Shown one piece after another: positions 1-7,198 of a stretch of 40,118 nucleotides of DNA (positions within the stretch are counted from its first letter, which is position 1; the number at the start of each line of letters is the position of its first letter). The notes under the pieces are model-generated. The model was not told where the DNA came from. It saw only the letters and a list, made by a program, of their open reading frames with translations, and did not search any database. This stretch comes from a virus, in IMG/VR virus record IMGVR_UViG_3300006982_000001, positions 64,001 through 104,118 of that record. One strand, given 5' to 3'. A program made the position numbers and the translations under genes.

Positions 1-1
1 G

Positions 2-730
2 ACACCGCCGAAGACGGCGCACCTGATCGAGGAGACCCACTACCCGAGTGGGAACGTGGAGCAGGTCGTCTACACGGGCTGCGCTGCCTCCTCGATCGAT
101 ATCGACGTCGCAACGGAGGACACGGTCGGAATCTCGATCGATGGTCTGTACGCGCAAGATCACACCTTCAACACCGGAGCCGGGGATTCGCTCCCCTACG
201 GTGACGGGTCGACGGGGATCGGGACGCAGCCCGACACGTCCTACCGTGCCCAGCACTTCGGGAACTCCACGCTCAACGTGGACATCGACGAGGACAGTAC
301 GCCAGAGTTCCGCCGGCTGATCCAAGACGCGACGATCACTCTGGAGGGGAACGTCGAGGGCGAGTACGAGCTCGGCTCTCGTATCGTCGCCGTCCCCTCG
401 TACCTGCAATATGAGCCCGGTGTCGAATACACGGGGCTGGTCGGACTCGGAGTCGAAGATGGCGAGCGTCGGAACGCCTACGGCTCTCAGGCGAGCACGA
501 CTCAGCAGGAGACGATGGAGCAGGCAGCGATCGAGGCATCGATGGTGATCGACGACGGGCTGGCTCTCACAGATTCCAACCCGGTCGAGTTCACCGCTCT
601 GGGGAACTTCCCAGAGTCCTACTCGCGAAACAACGTCGGCGACCCGCAGGAGACTCTCGAGGAGGACGTCAGCCGGATGACCCAAGACATCGAAGTCACG
701 GTCACGTCTGACCTTCAGACCGTAGCTTAA
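2..730 (+). CDS. Probable major tail tube protein (5-prime end outside window)
   Basis: The reading frame is open from base 2, upstream of the first possible internal start (GTG at 56), so the gene begins before the window. The visible part is 242 residues, beta-rich and acidic. The segment YTGCAASSIDIDVA followed by VGISIDGLYA resembles the early strands of phage tail tube subunits, where a small conserved Gly/Cys stretch is followed by alternating hydrophobic strands. Its place just ahead of a tail-chaperone-like pair and of the tape measure gene is the classical siphovirus order. The family is inferred from pattern and position; another tail structural protein is the main alternative. Confidence 0.6.
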   Translation, partial: TPPKTAHLIEETHYPSGNVEQVVYTGCAASSIDIDVATEDTVGISIDGLYAQDHTFNTGAGDSLPYGDGSTGIGTQPDTSYRAQHFGNSTLNVDIDEDSTPEFRRLIQDATITLEGNVEGEYELGSRIVAVPSYLQYEPGVEYTGLVGLGVEDGERRNAYGSQASTTQQETMEQAAIEASMVIDDGLALTDSNPVEFTALGNFPESYSRNNVGDPQETLEEDVSRMTQDIEVTVTSDLQTVA

Positions 731-757
731 AGAGTCTCCATCTGGATATTTAGAAAT

Positions 758-1417
758 ATGGCACTCCGAGAACATACGCTGGACCTGAAAGACCGCGTGG
801 AACAGATCGACGAGCGACTCGAGGAGATCGACGAGGAGAAGGAACGGATCGAGGACGTCGCTCAGGGGAAGATGGAACAGAACGACCTCGAGGATCCGCC
901 TGCCGACCTCGAGGAGAAGTGGGGCAACCTCGATGCCGAGGAGACGGAGCTCCGTGGTGAGCGGTGGAAGTTCATCGAGACGGTCGTGGTCTGGTCTGGG
1001 GAGAACTCGATCGGTCACCAAGATCTGGACGACAAAGACGAAGACGAGATCCTCGACAACTACGGTGACGTCGAGGACTCGCAGATCCGCGTAAAGGAGC
1101 TCACGTTCGGTCAGCTCCAGCGGGTCTCCGACGATATGATGGAGGAGTCCTTCGACGTGGACGTCGAGCAGGAGTCCATCGAGGGGACGCCTCGGCAGGG
1201 GTTCTATCAGACGGAGCTGCTGCACGAAGCGATCATCGAGTGGCCCGCAAACGCGCCCACCTTCACGGACGAGTACCAGAACGATCACCCGCAGCCGGGT
1301 GACTACCCGATCCCGGTCGGCGAGTGGTTGTTCGAGAAGGTCGATGCTCTGAACACGACCGGCGACACCGAAATGGGAAACTCGTCTCTGGGGGAAGCGC
1401 TGAAATCCAAGAGATGA
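758..1417 (+). CDS. Putative tail assembly chaperone (gpG-like)
   Basis: This 219-residue acidic protein opens with a charged coiled coil (about residues 8-40, many Glu/Arg heptads). A globular part follows, containing VKELTFGQLQRVSD and a run of short helices ending in LGEALKSKR. The phrase VKELTFG followed by helices is typical of tail assembly chaperones, which coat the tape measure protein during tail building. The ATG at 758 follows a 27-base spacer with an AT-rich stretch (GATATTTAG). The stop overlaps the next start as ATGA, and the downstream frame is open through the last 90 bases, so a -1 frameshift extension is possible. Function is inferred from position and weak motif likeness. 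Confidence 0.6.
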   Translation: MALREHTLDLKDRVEQIDERLEEIDEEKERIEDVAQGKMEQNDLEDPPADLEEKWGNLDAEETELRGERWKFIETVVVWSGENSIGHQDLDDKDEDEILDNYGDVEDSQIRVKELTFGQLQRVSDDMMEESFDVDVEQESIEGTPRQGFYQTELLHEAIIEWPANAPTFTDEYQNDHPQPGDYPIPVGEWLFEKVDALNTTGDTEMGNSSLGEALKSKR

Positions 1418-1587
1418 AGGCTCGGTTCCTGTTCTGGTCGGGTGTCGCACCCCACGACATCCCCGTCAGGGACCTGATCTCATTCAACGAGCACGCCGAG
1501 GAGATGATCGAGGAGGTCGCTGAGATGCTGAAGGACGCCGTGGCTGGCGGAGTGGGCGAAGCAATCGACAATATCGACTTCAAATGA
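1414..1587 (+). CDS. Small downstream partner of tail chaperone
   Basis: This 57-residue protein starts at ATG 1414, which overlaps the previous stop (ATGA), and ends in another ATGA overlap with the next gene. It reads MKARFLFWSGVAPHD and then a helix rich in Glu, with IEEVAEML near the middle. In many long-tailed phages the second tail chaperone segment is made by ribosomal frameshifting from the gene upstream. Here the frame stays open back to 1324, and a G-run (CTGGGGGAA, 1388-1396) lies in the overlap. Either translational coupling or frameshifting could produce it. It is too short for a firm family call. Confidence 0.6.
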   Translation: MKARFLFWSGVAPHDIPVRDLISFNEHAEEMIEEVAEMLKDAVAGGVGEAIDNIDFK

Positions 1588-2507
1588 CGGCAGATCCCAA
1601 GCTCCACATCAACGGTCCGAAGGTTCAAGGAGGCCAACCTACGGGAGATCAGGTGGATCTGTACCTCGTCGAAGACTCCACGGTCGAAGCCGAGACGGAT
1701 ACGAACGAGCGGAGCATCCCCGGACAGGACGACGACGAGTCAGTCCTCGCAGGCCTCGCCGGGAAGCGGAACGCGCGCTATCAGGGAATTGGGAACGGAC
1801 TCAGGCTGATGTACGCCGGGATCGGGAGCGATCCGGTCGACGCGCTGATTACGTGGCTAATCGATCTAGAGTCCCTCGTCCAATCAAATCAGGGCGTGGG
1901 CTACGAGGTCGAAGACGATATGCGAGAGGAGACCATCGGGCCGACTCAGTCGTCACCCGGTCTCCTGTTCGACACCGTCCGCTGGTCGCAGGAGGGTGGA
2001 TCCCCGACCGTCGTGGATTGGACGCTCGAGGGGCAGGTGTCAGATGGCGTTCAGCAGGCCACAAATCGCTCACAGTACGTTACACGGGAGAACAATCGTC
2101 GTGACCCGACCATTACGACGGACTCGATAGAGACGCCGACAACGTCCTTCAACCTCGGGTATGTGGAGGAGCGGAGCTACGAACGGGAGATCGATCTGAA
2201 CACGCTCGGGCTGGTGCATCAGTACGACGTCCCGAACGTGGGGATCTCCGAGTCAGGTGTTCAAGGCACTTTCTCAGTGAACGGCTATATCACGGAGAGG
2301 GACGTCCCCGATCTGGCGCTGGTCTCCCGGCAGATCAACAACGTGCTCCACGGAGTCGAGGTGACGATCAACGATGCGTTCACCAAGAGGACGTGGACGG
2401 GGATGGTGAGCGATAGCGACTCGAGTTTCGCCGCTGGAGATCCGGGGCGGATCGAGTATCGTATCGAGGTCACGATCGGTGCAGAAGTGACTCAACGTAA
2501 TCAGTAG
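1584..2507 (+). CDS. Putative tail structural protein
   Basis: This 307-residue acidic, beta-rich protein is coupled to the preceding gene by ATGA. No family was recognised with confidence. The C-terminal third alternates short strands and turns (for example VNGYITERDVPDLALVSRQ and WTGMVSDSDSSF), as seen in beta-barrel proteins of the tail tip such as distal tail proteins. It lies between tail chaperones and the tape measure gene, a position that fits a tail component. The expected tape measure gene does not follow directly: a promoter-driven cassette of small genes is inserted after its stop. Confidence 0.55.
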   Translation: MTADPKLHINGPKVQGGQPTGDQVDLYLVEDSTVEAETDTNERSIPGQDDDESVLAGLAGKRNARYQGIGNGLRLMYAGIGSDPVDALITWLIDLESLVQSNQGVGYEVEDDMREETIGPTQSSPGLLFDTVRWSQEGGSPTVVDWTLEGQVSDGVQQATNRSQYVTRENNRRDPTITTDSIETPTTSFNLGYVEERSYEREIDLNTLGLVHQYDVPNVGISESGVQGTFSVNGYITERDVPDLALVSRQINNVLHGVEVTINDAFTKRTWTGMVSDSDSSFAAGDPGRIEYRIEVTIGAEVTQRNQ

Positions 2508-2514
2508 ACCTCGG

Positions 2515-2567
2515 AATCAATAGATTTATATTCATACCCGTGTTAGAGGGTAGTGGAGATAAGAAAG
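2515..2567 (+). promoter_or_regulatory. Repeated TATA promoter with SD leader, copy 1
   Basis: AATCAATAGATTTATATTC places a TATA box (TTTATAT) at 2525-2531. About 25 bases on begins the conserved leader GGAGATAAGAAAG, directly before ATG 2568. GGAG at 2555-2558 is a Shine-Dalgarno core nine bases from the start. Near-identical modules occur before 2973, 3810 and 21451 and, inverted, before 22102, which identifies the leader as non-coding and fixes the downstream start at ATG rather than the upstream GTG at 2553. Confidence 0.85.
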
Positions 2568-2852
2568 ATGAGCTGCCCAATTCACTGCCCGGCGTGCGAT
2601 GCGTTTCAGGGCGATGTCGGACTGACGGCGACCGGAGAACAGAACTGCTCGGAGTGTGGTGAGGCCTTCGAGGTCGGACACCAGACGCTCGCGGAGGTCT
2701 GGAGATGGGACGCTACGAGGTCAACACCTGCGACGTCTGTGGCTCACAGACCGACGCGAACCGATGTTACGGAGACATCGTCTGCTCGGACTGCCGAGGT
2801 GGTCACTGATGAGCGCACGATGGTCAACCGACGAGCTGCGAGAGATCGCTGA
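2568..2852 (+). CDS. Small zinc-ribbon protein
   Basis: The start at ATG 2568 is set by the conserved GGAGATAAGAAAG leader. The first 45 residues carry two CxxC knuckles (CPAC and CSEC, about residues 8-11 and 28-31) and form a classical zinc ribbon. The remaining half overlaps another small zinc-finger gene (2705-2809) in a different frame and becomes rich in Arg, Thr and Ala, unlike the acidic viral proteins. Only the first half therefore looks constrained. It is the first gene of a promoter-driven cassette inside the tail module. The target (DNA, RNA or protein) cannot be read from the sequence. Confidence 0.65.
   Translation: MSCPIHCPACDAFQGDVGLTATGEQNCSECGEAFEVGHQTLAEVWRWDATRSTPATSVAHRPTRTDVTETSSARTAEVVTDERTMVNRRAARDR
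2705..2809 (+). CDS. Zinc-finger mini-protein (34 aa)
   Basis: ATG 2705 follows a strong Shine-Dalgarno (GGAGGT, 2694-2699). The 34-residue product has CDVC and CSDC knuckles about residues 9-12 and 27-30, enough for one zinc site. Its TGA overlaps the next ATG (TGATG), the coupling used throughout this genome. That coupling and the paired knuckles are the reasons to accept so short a gene, which lies inside the reading frame of the preceding gene. Confidence 0.6.
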   Translation: MGRYEVNTCDVCGSQTDANRCYGDIVCSDCRGGH

Positions 2853-2916
2853 AGAGGAGAGCGTCCGTGGGCAGAAGGCTGCGGAACTCCTCGAGGCTCG
2901 CGGAGCAGAGGAATAA
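2809..2916 (+). CDS. Small acidic helical protein (35 aa)
   Basis: This 35-residue protein starts at ATG 2809, overlapping the previous stop. It reads as one or two amphipathic helices (STDELREIAEEESVRGQKAA). The short Asp/Glu-rich helix resembles the DNA- or protein-contact ends of small regulators, but no family is recognised. It is the last gene of the first transcription unit in the cassette and is followed at once by the next promoter copy. Confidence 0.5.
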   Translation: MSARWSTDELREIAEEESVRGQKAAELLEARGAEE

Positions 2917-2919
2917 CGA

Positions 2920-2972
2920 AATCAATAGATTTATATGGATACCCGTTCTACCCGTAAGTGGAGATAAGAACG
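2920..2972 (+). promoter_or_regulatory. Repeated TATA promoter with SD leader, copy 2
   Basis: AATCAATAGATTTATATGG has its TATA box at 2930-2936, and GGAGATAAGAACG lies directly before ATG 2973. The module is almost identical to copy 1 from the TATA box to the start codon except in the spacer. The GTG at 2958 lies inside the leader and is not used. Confidence 0.85.
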
Positions 2973-3359
2973 ATGGAGCACTTCAACACCAGCGACCTGA
3001 GCGGCGAGGAGAGATTCGAGGCAGAGGCAGCACACGGTAAGAACGCAGATCTGGTCCGACTCGAGCCGGAGGATCTGGCCGAGCCGACGGAGACGCGCTA
3101 CCCGATGGCCGACCAGCTCGAGGTCGGCGACCACGTCGAGATCGGCAACAAGCGTCACGACAAGATCAACGCCAGCGGGGAGATCGTCGAGATGACGTCC
3201 TACTCGATGACGCTGGATCTGGACGAGGGCAGCAACGGAACCGGCTACTACGGGTTCGACTCGTTCGGTGGCGAGCGCGGTATGATGTCCACCATCGAGT
3301 CTGTGAACGGGGACGAGGACGTCGAGATCGAGTACGGCGAAGTGGAGGTCGAGGTCTGA
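2973..3359 (+). CDS. Acidic small protein of the promoter-driven cassette
   Basis: This 128-residue strongly acidic protein starts at ATG 2973, behind the conserved leader. The centre (MADQLEVGDHVEIGNKRHDK) reads as a small beta-barrel, KOW- or SH3-like, with VGDHVEIGN as a typical entry strand. The tail VEIEYGEVEVEV is a Glu/Val strand. No family was recognised. It heads a three-gene run (2973-3720) in which each stop overlaps the next start, so the three are probably made together. A nucleic-acid-binding role is a guess from the barrel-like pattern. Confidence 0.65.
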   Translation: MEHFNTSDLSGEERFEAEAAHGKNADLVRLEPEDLAEPTETRYPMADQLEVGDHVEIGNKRHDKINASGEIVEMTSYSMTLDLDEGSNGTGYYGFDSFGGERGMMSTIESVNGDEDVEIEYGEVEVEV

Positions 3360-3550
3360 TGCGCCGATGGAACCCGAGCGAGGGCGACCTCCTCGTCTCA
3401 CGCGAGCGGACGTGGCAGGTGGAAGATGTCGATTGGGAGAACCGGATGGTCGAGTTCACGAGGCAGGGTCGTGGACGGATGCGGACGTCCATCAGCTCGG
3501 CTCGGCGGAAGCTGCTACGAGGCAACTTCACGCTCCGGAGGGCCGCCTGA
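3359..3550 (+). CDS. Small basic protein, unknown
   Basis: This 63-residue product is translationally coupled on both sides (TGATG overlaps at 3357 and 3548). It has an N-terminal beta segment (GDLLVSRERTWQVEDVDW) like small barrel proteins that begin with a 'GD-hydrophobic-V' strand, and an Arg-rich C-terminus (RRKLLRGNFTLRRAA). It is basic, unlike most proteins here, which would suit nucleic-acid contact. No family was recognised. Confidence 0.6.
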   Translation: MRRWNPSEGDLLVSRERTWQVEDVDWENRMVEFTRQGRGRMRTSISSARRKLLRGNFTLRRAA

Positions 3551-3720
3551 TGGGACGGAGCTGCGCGTGGTGTGACGACGTCGTCAGCCGACTCTGGGAG
3601 ATCCCGCGCTCGTCCGATCGACGGGCTCAGTGGGTGTGCAAGGACTGTCACACGGGGTACTTTGAGGGCGAGCTGGACGAGAACGGGCGAGACGCGAGCA
3701 AACCCGACCGAGTCATCTGA
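3550..3720 (+). CDS. Zinc-finger mini-protein (56 aa)
   Basis: The start is ATG 3550, overlapping the previous stop. Longer upstream readings in the same frame only shadow the neighbouring genes. CAWC (residues 5-8) and CKDC (about 31-34) form a four-Cys zinc knuckle pair. The product ends in an acidic tail. It closes the second transcription unit of the cassette, and a short T-run (TTTT, 3734-3737) follows the stop. Confidence 0.65.
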   Translation: MGRSCAWCDDVVSRLWEIPRSSDRRAQWVCKDCHTGYFEGELDENGRDASKPDRVI

Positions 3721-3757
3721 GGCTCGTTCGGCTCTTTTGGAGTAGAGGGATATCGAT

Positions 3758-3809
3758 ACCAATAGATTTATATGGCTATCGTGTGTATGAGTAAATGGAG
3801 ATAAGAACG
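3758..3809 (+). promoter_or_regulatory. Repeated TATA promoter with SD leader, copy 3
   Basis: ACCAATAGATTTATATGGC has its TATA box at 3767-3773. GGAGATAAGAACG (GGAG at 3797-3800) comes just before ATG 3810. This is the third copy within 1.3 kb, giving the cassette three independent transcription units. Confidence 0.85.
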
Positions 3810-3944
3810 ATGGCGCACACCTACTCACCCACCGACCCCGAACCGCACACGACCATCCGCTGCGAAGAATGTGGGATGGCCCACCACGACGAGAACTACG
3901 CTGGCGAACCGTGCCGAGACTGCGGAGCACTCCTGCCCTACTAA
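3810..3944 (+). CDS. Zinc-ribbon mini-protein (44 aa)
   Basis: This 44-residue protein is directly behind promoter copy 3 and its leader. CEEC and CRDC knuckles are separated by about 14 residues containing two His, a compact zinc ribbon. The short N-terminus is rich in Pro, His and Thr. The conserved leader is the main reason to trust so short a gene. Function unknown. Confidence 0.7.
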   Translation: MAHTYSPTDPEPHTTIRCEECGMAHHDENYAGEPCRDCGALLPY

Positions 3945-3946
3945 CG

Positions 3947-4177
3947 ATGATGAGCATCACCGAGATCCACGACAACGTCGCACAGCGCGCGTCTGAATGC
4001 CCCTTCTGTGGGTACGACCCCGAGGCGAAGGACGTCCGAACGACGCAGTCGGACGACTACGATGAGGAATATCACGGGATCGACTGTCCCGAGTGTATGG
4101 CCCGGTACGCCGACGATATGCAGGAGTGGATGAAACCTACGCCACCCGGAGAGGAGACTCCGCGAATCAGAGTCTGA
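3947..4177 (+). CDS. Zinc-finger protein, restriction-alleviation-like
   Basis: This 76-residue protein follows the previous stop by two bases; ATG 3947 and ATG 3950 are both possible starts. CPFCGYDPEAK near residue 18 and CPEC near residue 48 match the pattern of small phage zinc proteins of the Lar or restriction-alleviation type (CPFCG followed by a central acidic stretch and a second CxxC). That likeness is loose and the name is a suggestion only. It is the last gene of the cassette; the tape measure gene starts 42 bases later. Confidence 0.65.
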   Translation: MMSITEIHDNVAQRASECPFCGYDPEAKDVRTTQSDDYDEEYHGIDCPECMARYADDMQEWMKPTPPGEETPRIRV

Positions 4178-4219
4178 CCGACCAAACGCTTAACGACCGG
4201 GCAGCTGAAGTTCCCGGTA

Positions 4220-7195
4220 ATGGAAATCGGCTTAAAGGCGAAGGTCAAGCCGGAGGTGGACGACCGAGCAGTCCGCCAAGAGGCCGGTCGCCTTCGTTCG
4301 TCGTTTGAAGAATCCCTCGAGGATCTGGAGGTCGCCGTCGAACTTTCTGACGTAATCGATCGACTCGACGACGCTCAGGACCACGTCGAGGAGATGTCCT
4401 CAGAGACGCACCGAGCCGCGACTGGTGTGAGTGAGATGAAGGACGCGATGGAGTCGATGGATCTCAGCGCGCTCGAGAAAATGCAAGAGGGCGACTTCGG
4501 GATGGACGTCCTCTTCGGAGACGGACCCGCGCAGATGGGCGGGCAGGATCAAGCTCAGCCTCAACAGCAAGATCCGGGGATGGTGCAGCAGGGTCTGCAG
4601 TCCGTGATCGGGCGGGTAGGAGATCGCGCGAGCGGACGCACGGGGCAGATGGCGCAGGGCGTGAACGAGAAGCTCGACGGGATGAACAGTACCCTCGGGC
4701 GGATCGGGAAGGGACTCCTCGGAGGAGCGGCAGTCATAGCGATCGGTGGACTCGCTCTGCAATACCTGTCTGACACGGTGGACGCTCTGGCATCAACGAG
4801 TCCGCTGCTGGAGACGGTGGTCTCGATGTTCGGGCTGGCGATGAGTCTGTTCTTCCGGCCCTTCGCATCGATGTTAGGGTCTCTCCTCCTACCCATAGCA
4901 GCCTCGGCACTCAAGCTCGCAGCTGAGTTCAACACCGTCTTCGGGGAGGAGGGGATCGGAGACGCGCTCGCGTTCCTCGCTACGGAGATCGTCGCCGGAA
5001 TTATCAACGCGACCCTGTCCGTCGATATCATCGGTGGACTGATGGGAGCTGGAGAGATGGCTCTGCTCGGTGGGGACGAACAGTTCGGGATTCAGGACGC
5101 CTTCCGCATCGCTATCATCGGAGCGATTGGGAAGGTGGCGATCGGGCGAATCCTGAGTCGTGGGATCCTGAGTATGCTTCCGAGAATTACAGCGGCTCGT
5201 CTGATCAACGTGTTCGCCTTCCCGAAGCTCGGGACGTTCATCGCGAACCGGCTCGGGTCTACGCTGATGAAGGCGTCGATCACGGAGATCCTGGAGGCCG
5301 GGTTCCGCCAGCTCCTCCAGAGAGCCTTCGGTCCGGTCGTGGCGCAGGCTTCGTTCAAGACGCTCTGGCAGGCAGCCTTCCGGACGCTGACGAGTAAGAT
5401 CCCGTCACTCGGGATCAAAGCGTTCCTCGGACGGATCTTCCCCAGCATCGGGGCGAGGGGACTCATCTCTGGGATCCTGCCTAAGATCGGTGTGAGGGCG
5501 ATTCTTGGACGTCTTCTCCCGAGCATAGGGGTGAGGGCCATCCTGAGCAAGATCGGCCTGATGGCCGTCCTACGGGTTCTGAGCGGACGTCTCGTTTACC
5601 TCATCCCTGTCGTGGGGCAGATCATCGGGATCCTCGACCTGCTCATCTTCGCTATCACGGCTCTGATTCCGGGGATGGAAGCGTTCAGTCCGATTATGTG
5701 GACGCTGACGAAGCTCTTTGAGGGACTCGTCTGGGTTCTTCAGCGGGCGTGGCTCACCTTCGAGTGGCTCGGTGGCAAGATTATGGAGTTCGGTGGTTGG
5801 CTGATGGACTCCATCGGAGGCATCGCCGAGATGTTGGGTGGACTGTCTATCGGTGGGATCGCCGGGGGAGCGAGTGATATGCTCGGTGGGATCCTCGACG
5901 TCCTCGGATCGATCTGGACGTGGTTCCTGAGCGTTATGGATCCGGTGATGACGCTCCTCCAGCCGGTCGCCGTCCTCCTCGGACTGATGGCTGCGCTGGC
6001 GATTCAGGGCTGGAATATGCTGATGGGGTTCCTGTCTGACCCCGTCGGCTCCCTATCGGGACTCTTCGAGGGAGCGATGGATCTCGGCTCGATGGCGATC
6101 GATGAGCTGATCACGGGGACGATCGAGCTGGGCGAGTGGATGTGGGACGGGGCGATCGGACTCGGAGAGTGGATGTGGTCTGGAGCGATTGGTCTGGGGA
6201 GCTGGATGTGGAGTGGGGCAATCGCTCTCGGAGAGTGGATCTTCTCCGGCACGGTGGCCCTCGGTCAGTGGTTATGGTCCGGGACCGTCGCTCTGGGTCA
6301 GTGGTTGTGGTCGGGAACGATCACGCTTGGTCAGTGGATCTTCAGCGGAACCGTAGCCCTCGGTGAGTGGATCTTCAGTTCAACCGTTGGACTCGGCGAG
6401 TGGATCTTCTCGGGGACGGTCAGTCTGGGGCAGTGGATCTTCTCGAGTACCGTGAAACTCGGGCAGTGGATCTTCTCGGGGACGGTCGCGCTCGGACGCT
6501 GGATCTTCAGTGGGGCTATCTGGTTAGGGCAGTGGTTGTTCTCTGGAGCGATCTGGCTGGGTCAATGGTTGTTCTCGGGGGCGATCGGTCTGGGGCAGTG
6601 GCTCTTTAGTGGAGCCATCGAGCTCGGGCAGTGGTTATTCGAGGGAGCGATCGATATCACGGAGTACGTCGTCGGTGGGACCACTGATGCTGCCGCCGAT
6701 GCCACCAACGCTGTCAACCCGGCCGGAGAGGGGAACACGCTCACGGACGCAGATCTGGGTGACAATCCGTTCTGGTTCGGAGCGTCCGGTGGTATCGTGA
6801 CCGGAGCGACGGCTTCGATCATCGGTGAGGGGATGGAGAACGAAGCTGTCCTCCCGCTCTCCCGGCTGGAGTCGATGATCAATACACCCACGATGCCCTC
6901 GGTTCCGTCCTCGAGTGGAGGTGGTGGAGGCGGGAGTGAACAGAAGGTCACCGTCGATATCAGCGGAGCGGTGGACGTCTCCTCGGACGACCGGAACGAC
7001 ATCGCTACGGAACTCCAGAACGCGCTCGGAGCAGAGCTGGACTCGATCTCCGCGTCGGTGGATGAGCTCGCCCGGAAGATCCAGAACAGCAGCCTCAACG
7101 GGCCGATCAAGATCACGGCGGACGGGAAGGTGCTCGCCGAGGTGGATGCGAAGGGCAACGACAAATACAAGCGAACCCGAGACGTCACTAAGTAA
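4220..7195 (+). CDS. Tail tape measure protein
   Basis: This 991-residue protein is the longest of the tail genes. Residues about 15-90 form a coiled coil. Hydrophobic helices at about 163-185 and 195-235 could insert in the host membrane during DNA entry. A second repeat-like hydrophobic zone (LGRIFPSIGARG, LGRLLPSIGVRA and similar) covers about 390-460. Sixteen 11-residue Trp-rich repeats follow at 637-812. Near residue 857, GGIVTGATASIIGEG followed by EAVLPLS matches the conserved C-terminal motif of phage tape measure proteins; a Gly run follows. By the usual 0.15 nm per residue the tail would be near 150 nm. A 6-base inverted repeat (ACCGGG/CCCGGT, 4196-4218) lies directly upstream. Confidence 0.9.
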   Translation: MEIGLKAKVKPEVDDRAVRQEAGRLRSSFEESLEDLEVAVELSDVIDRLDDAQDHVEEMSSETHRAATGVSEMKDAMESMDLSALEKMQEGDFGMDVLFGDGPAQMGGQDQAQPQQQDPGMVQQGLQSVIGRVGDRASGRTGQMAQGVNEKLDGMNSTLGRIGKGLLGGAAVIAIGGLALQYLSDTVDALASTSPLLETVVSMFGLAMSLFFRPFASMLGSLLLPIAASALKLAAEFNTVFGEEGIGDALAFLATEIVAGIINATLSVDIIGGLMGAGEMALLGGDEQFGIQDAFRIAIIGAIGKVAIGRILSRGILSMLPRITAARLINVFAFPKLGTFIANRLGSTLMKASITEILEAGFRQLLQRAFGPVVAQASFKTLWQAAFRTLTSKIPSLGIKAFLGRIFPSIGARGLISGILPKIGVRAILGRLLPSIGVRAILSKIGLMAVLRVLSGRLVYLIPVVGQIIGILDLLIFAITALIPGMEAFSPIMWTLTKLFEGLVWVLQRAWLTFEWLGGKIMEFGGWLMDSIGGIAEMLGGLSIGGIAGGASDMLGGILDVLGSIWTWFLSVMDPVMTLLQPVAVLLGLMAALAIQGWNMLMGFLSDPVGSLSGLFEGAMDLGSMAIDELITGTIELGEWMWDGAIGLGEWMWSGAIGLGSWMWSGAIALGEWIFSGTVALGQWLWSGTVALGQWLWSGTITLGQWIFSGTVALGEWIFSSTVGLGEWIFSGTVSLGQWIFSSTVKLGQWIFSGTVALGRWIFSGAIWLGQWLFSGAIWLGQWLFSGAIGLGQWLFSGAIELGQWLFEGAIDITEYVVGGTTDAAADATNAVNPAGEGNTLTDADLGDNPFWFGASGGIVTGATASIIGEGMENEAVLPLSRLESMINTPTMPSVPSSSGGGGGGSEQKVTVDISGAVDVSSDDRNDIATELQNALGAELDSISASVDELARKIQNSSLNGPIKITADGKVLAEVDAKGNDKYKRTRDVTK
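6128..6655 (+). repeat. Sixteen 33-base coding repeats (Trp-rich 11-mers)
   Basis: Sixteen consecutive in-frame units of 33 bases encode LGxWxFSGxIx-type 11-mers, for example LGQWLFSGAIW and LGEWIFSGTVA. Every unit keeps LG and W. The third codons differ between units, so the protein pattern is maintained by selection rather than by recent DNA duplication. Confidence 0.95.
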
Positions 7196-7198
7196 CAG

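Noticed and set aside
2553-2567. GTG start giving MEIRK ahead of the zinc protein (also GTG 2958)
   Set aside because: The bases are the conserved non-coding leader GGAGATAAGAACG repeated before five unrelated genes.
6128-6655. Repeat array as CRISPR or satellite DNA
   Set aside because: The units are in-frame codons of the tape measure protein with third-position divergence and no spacers.
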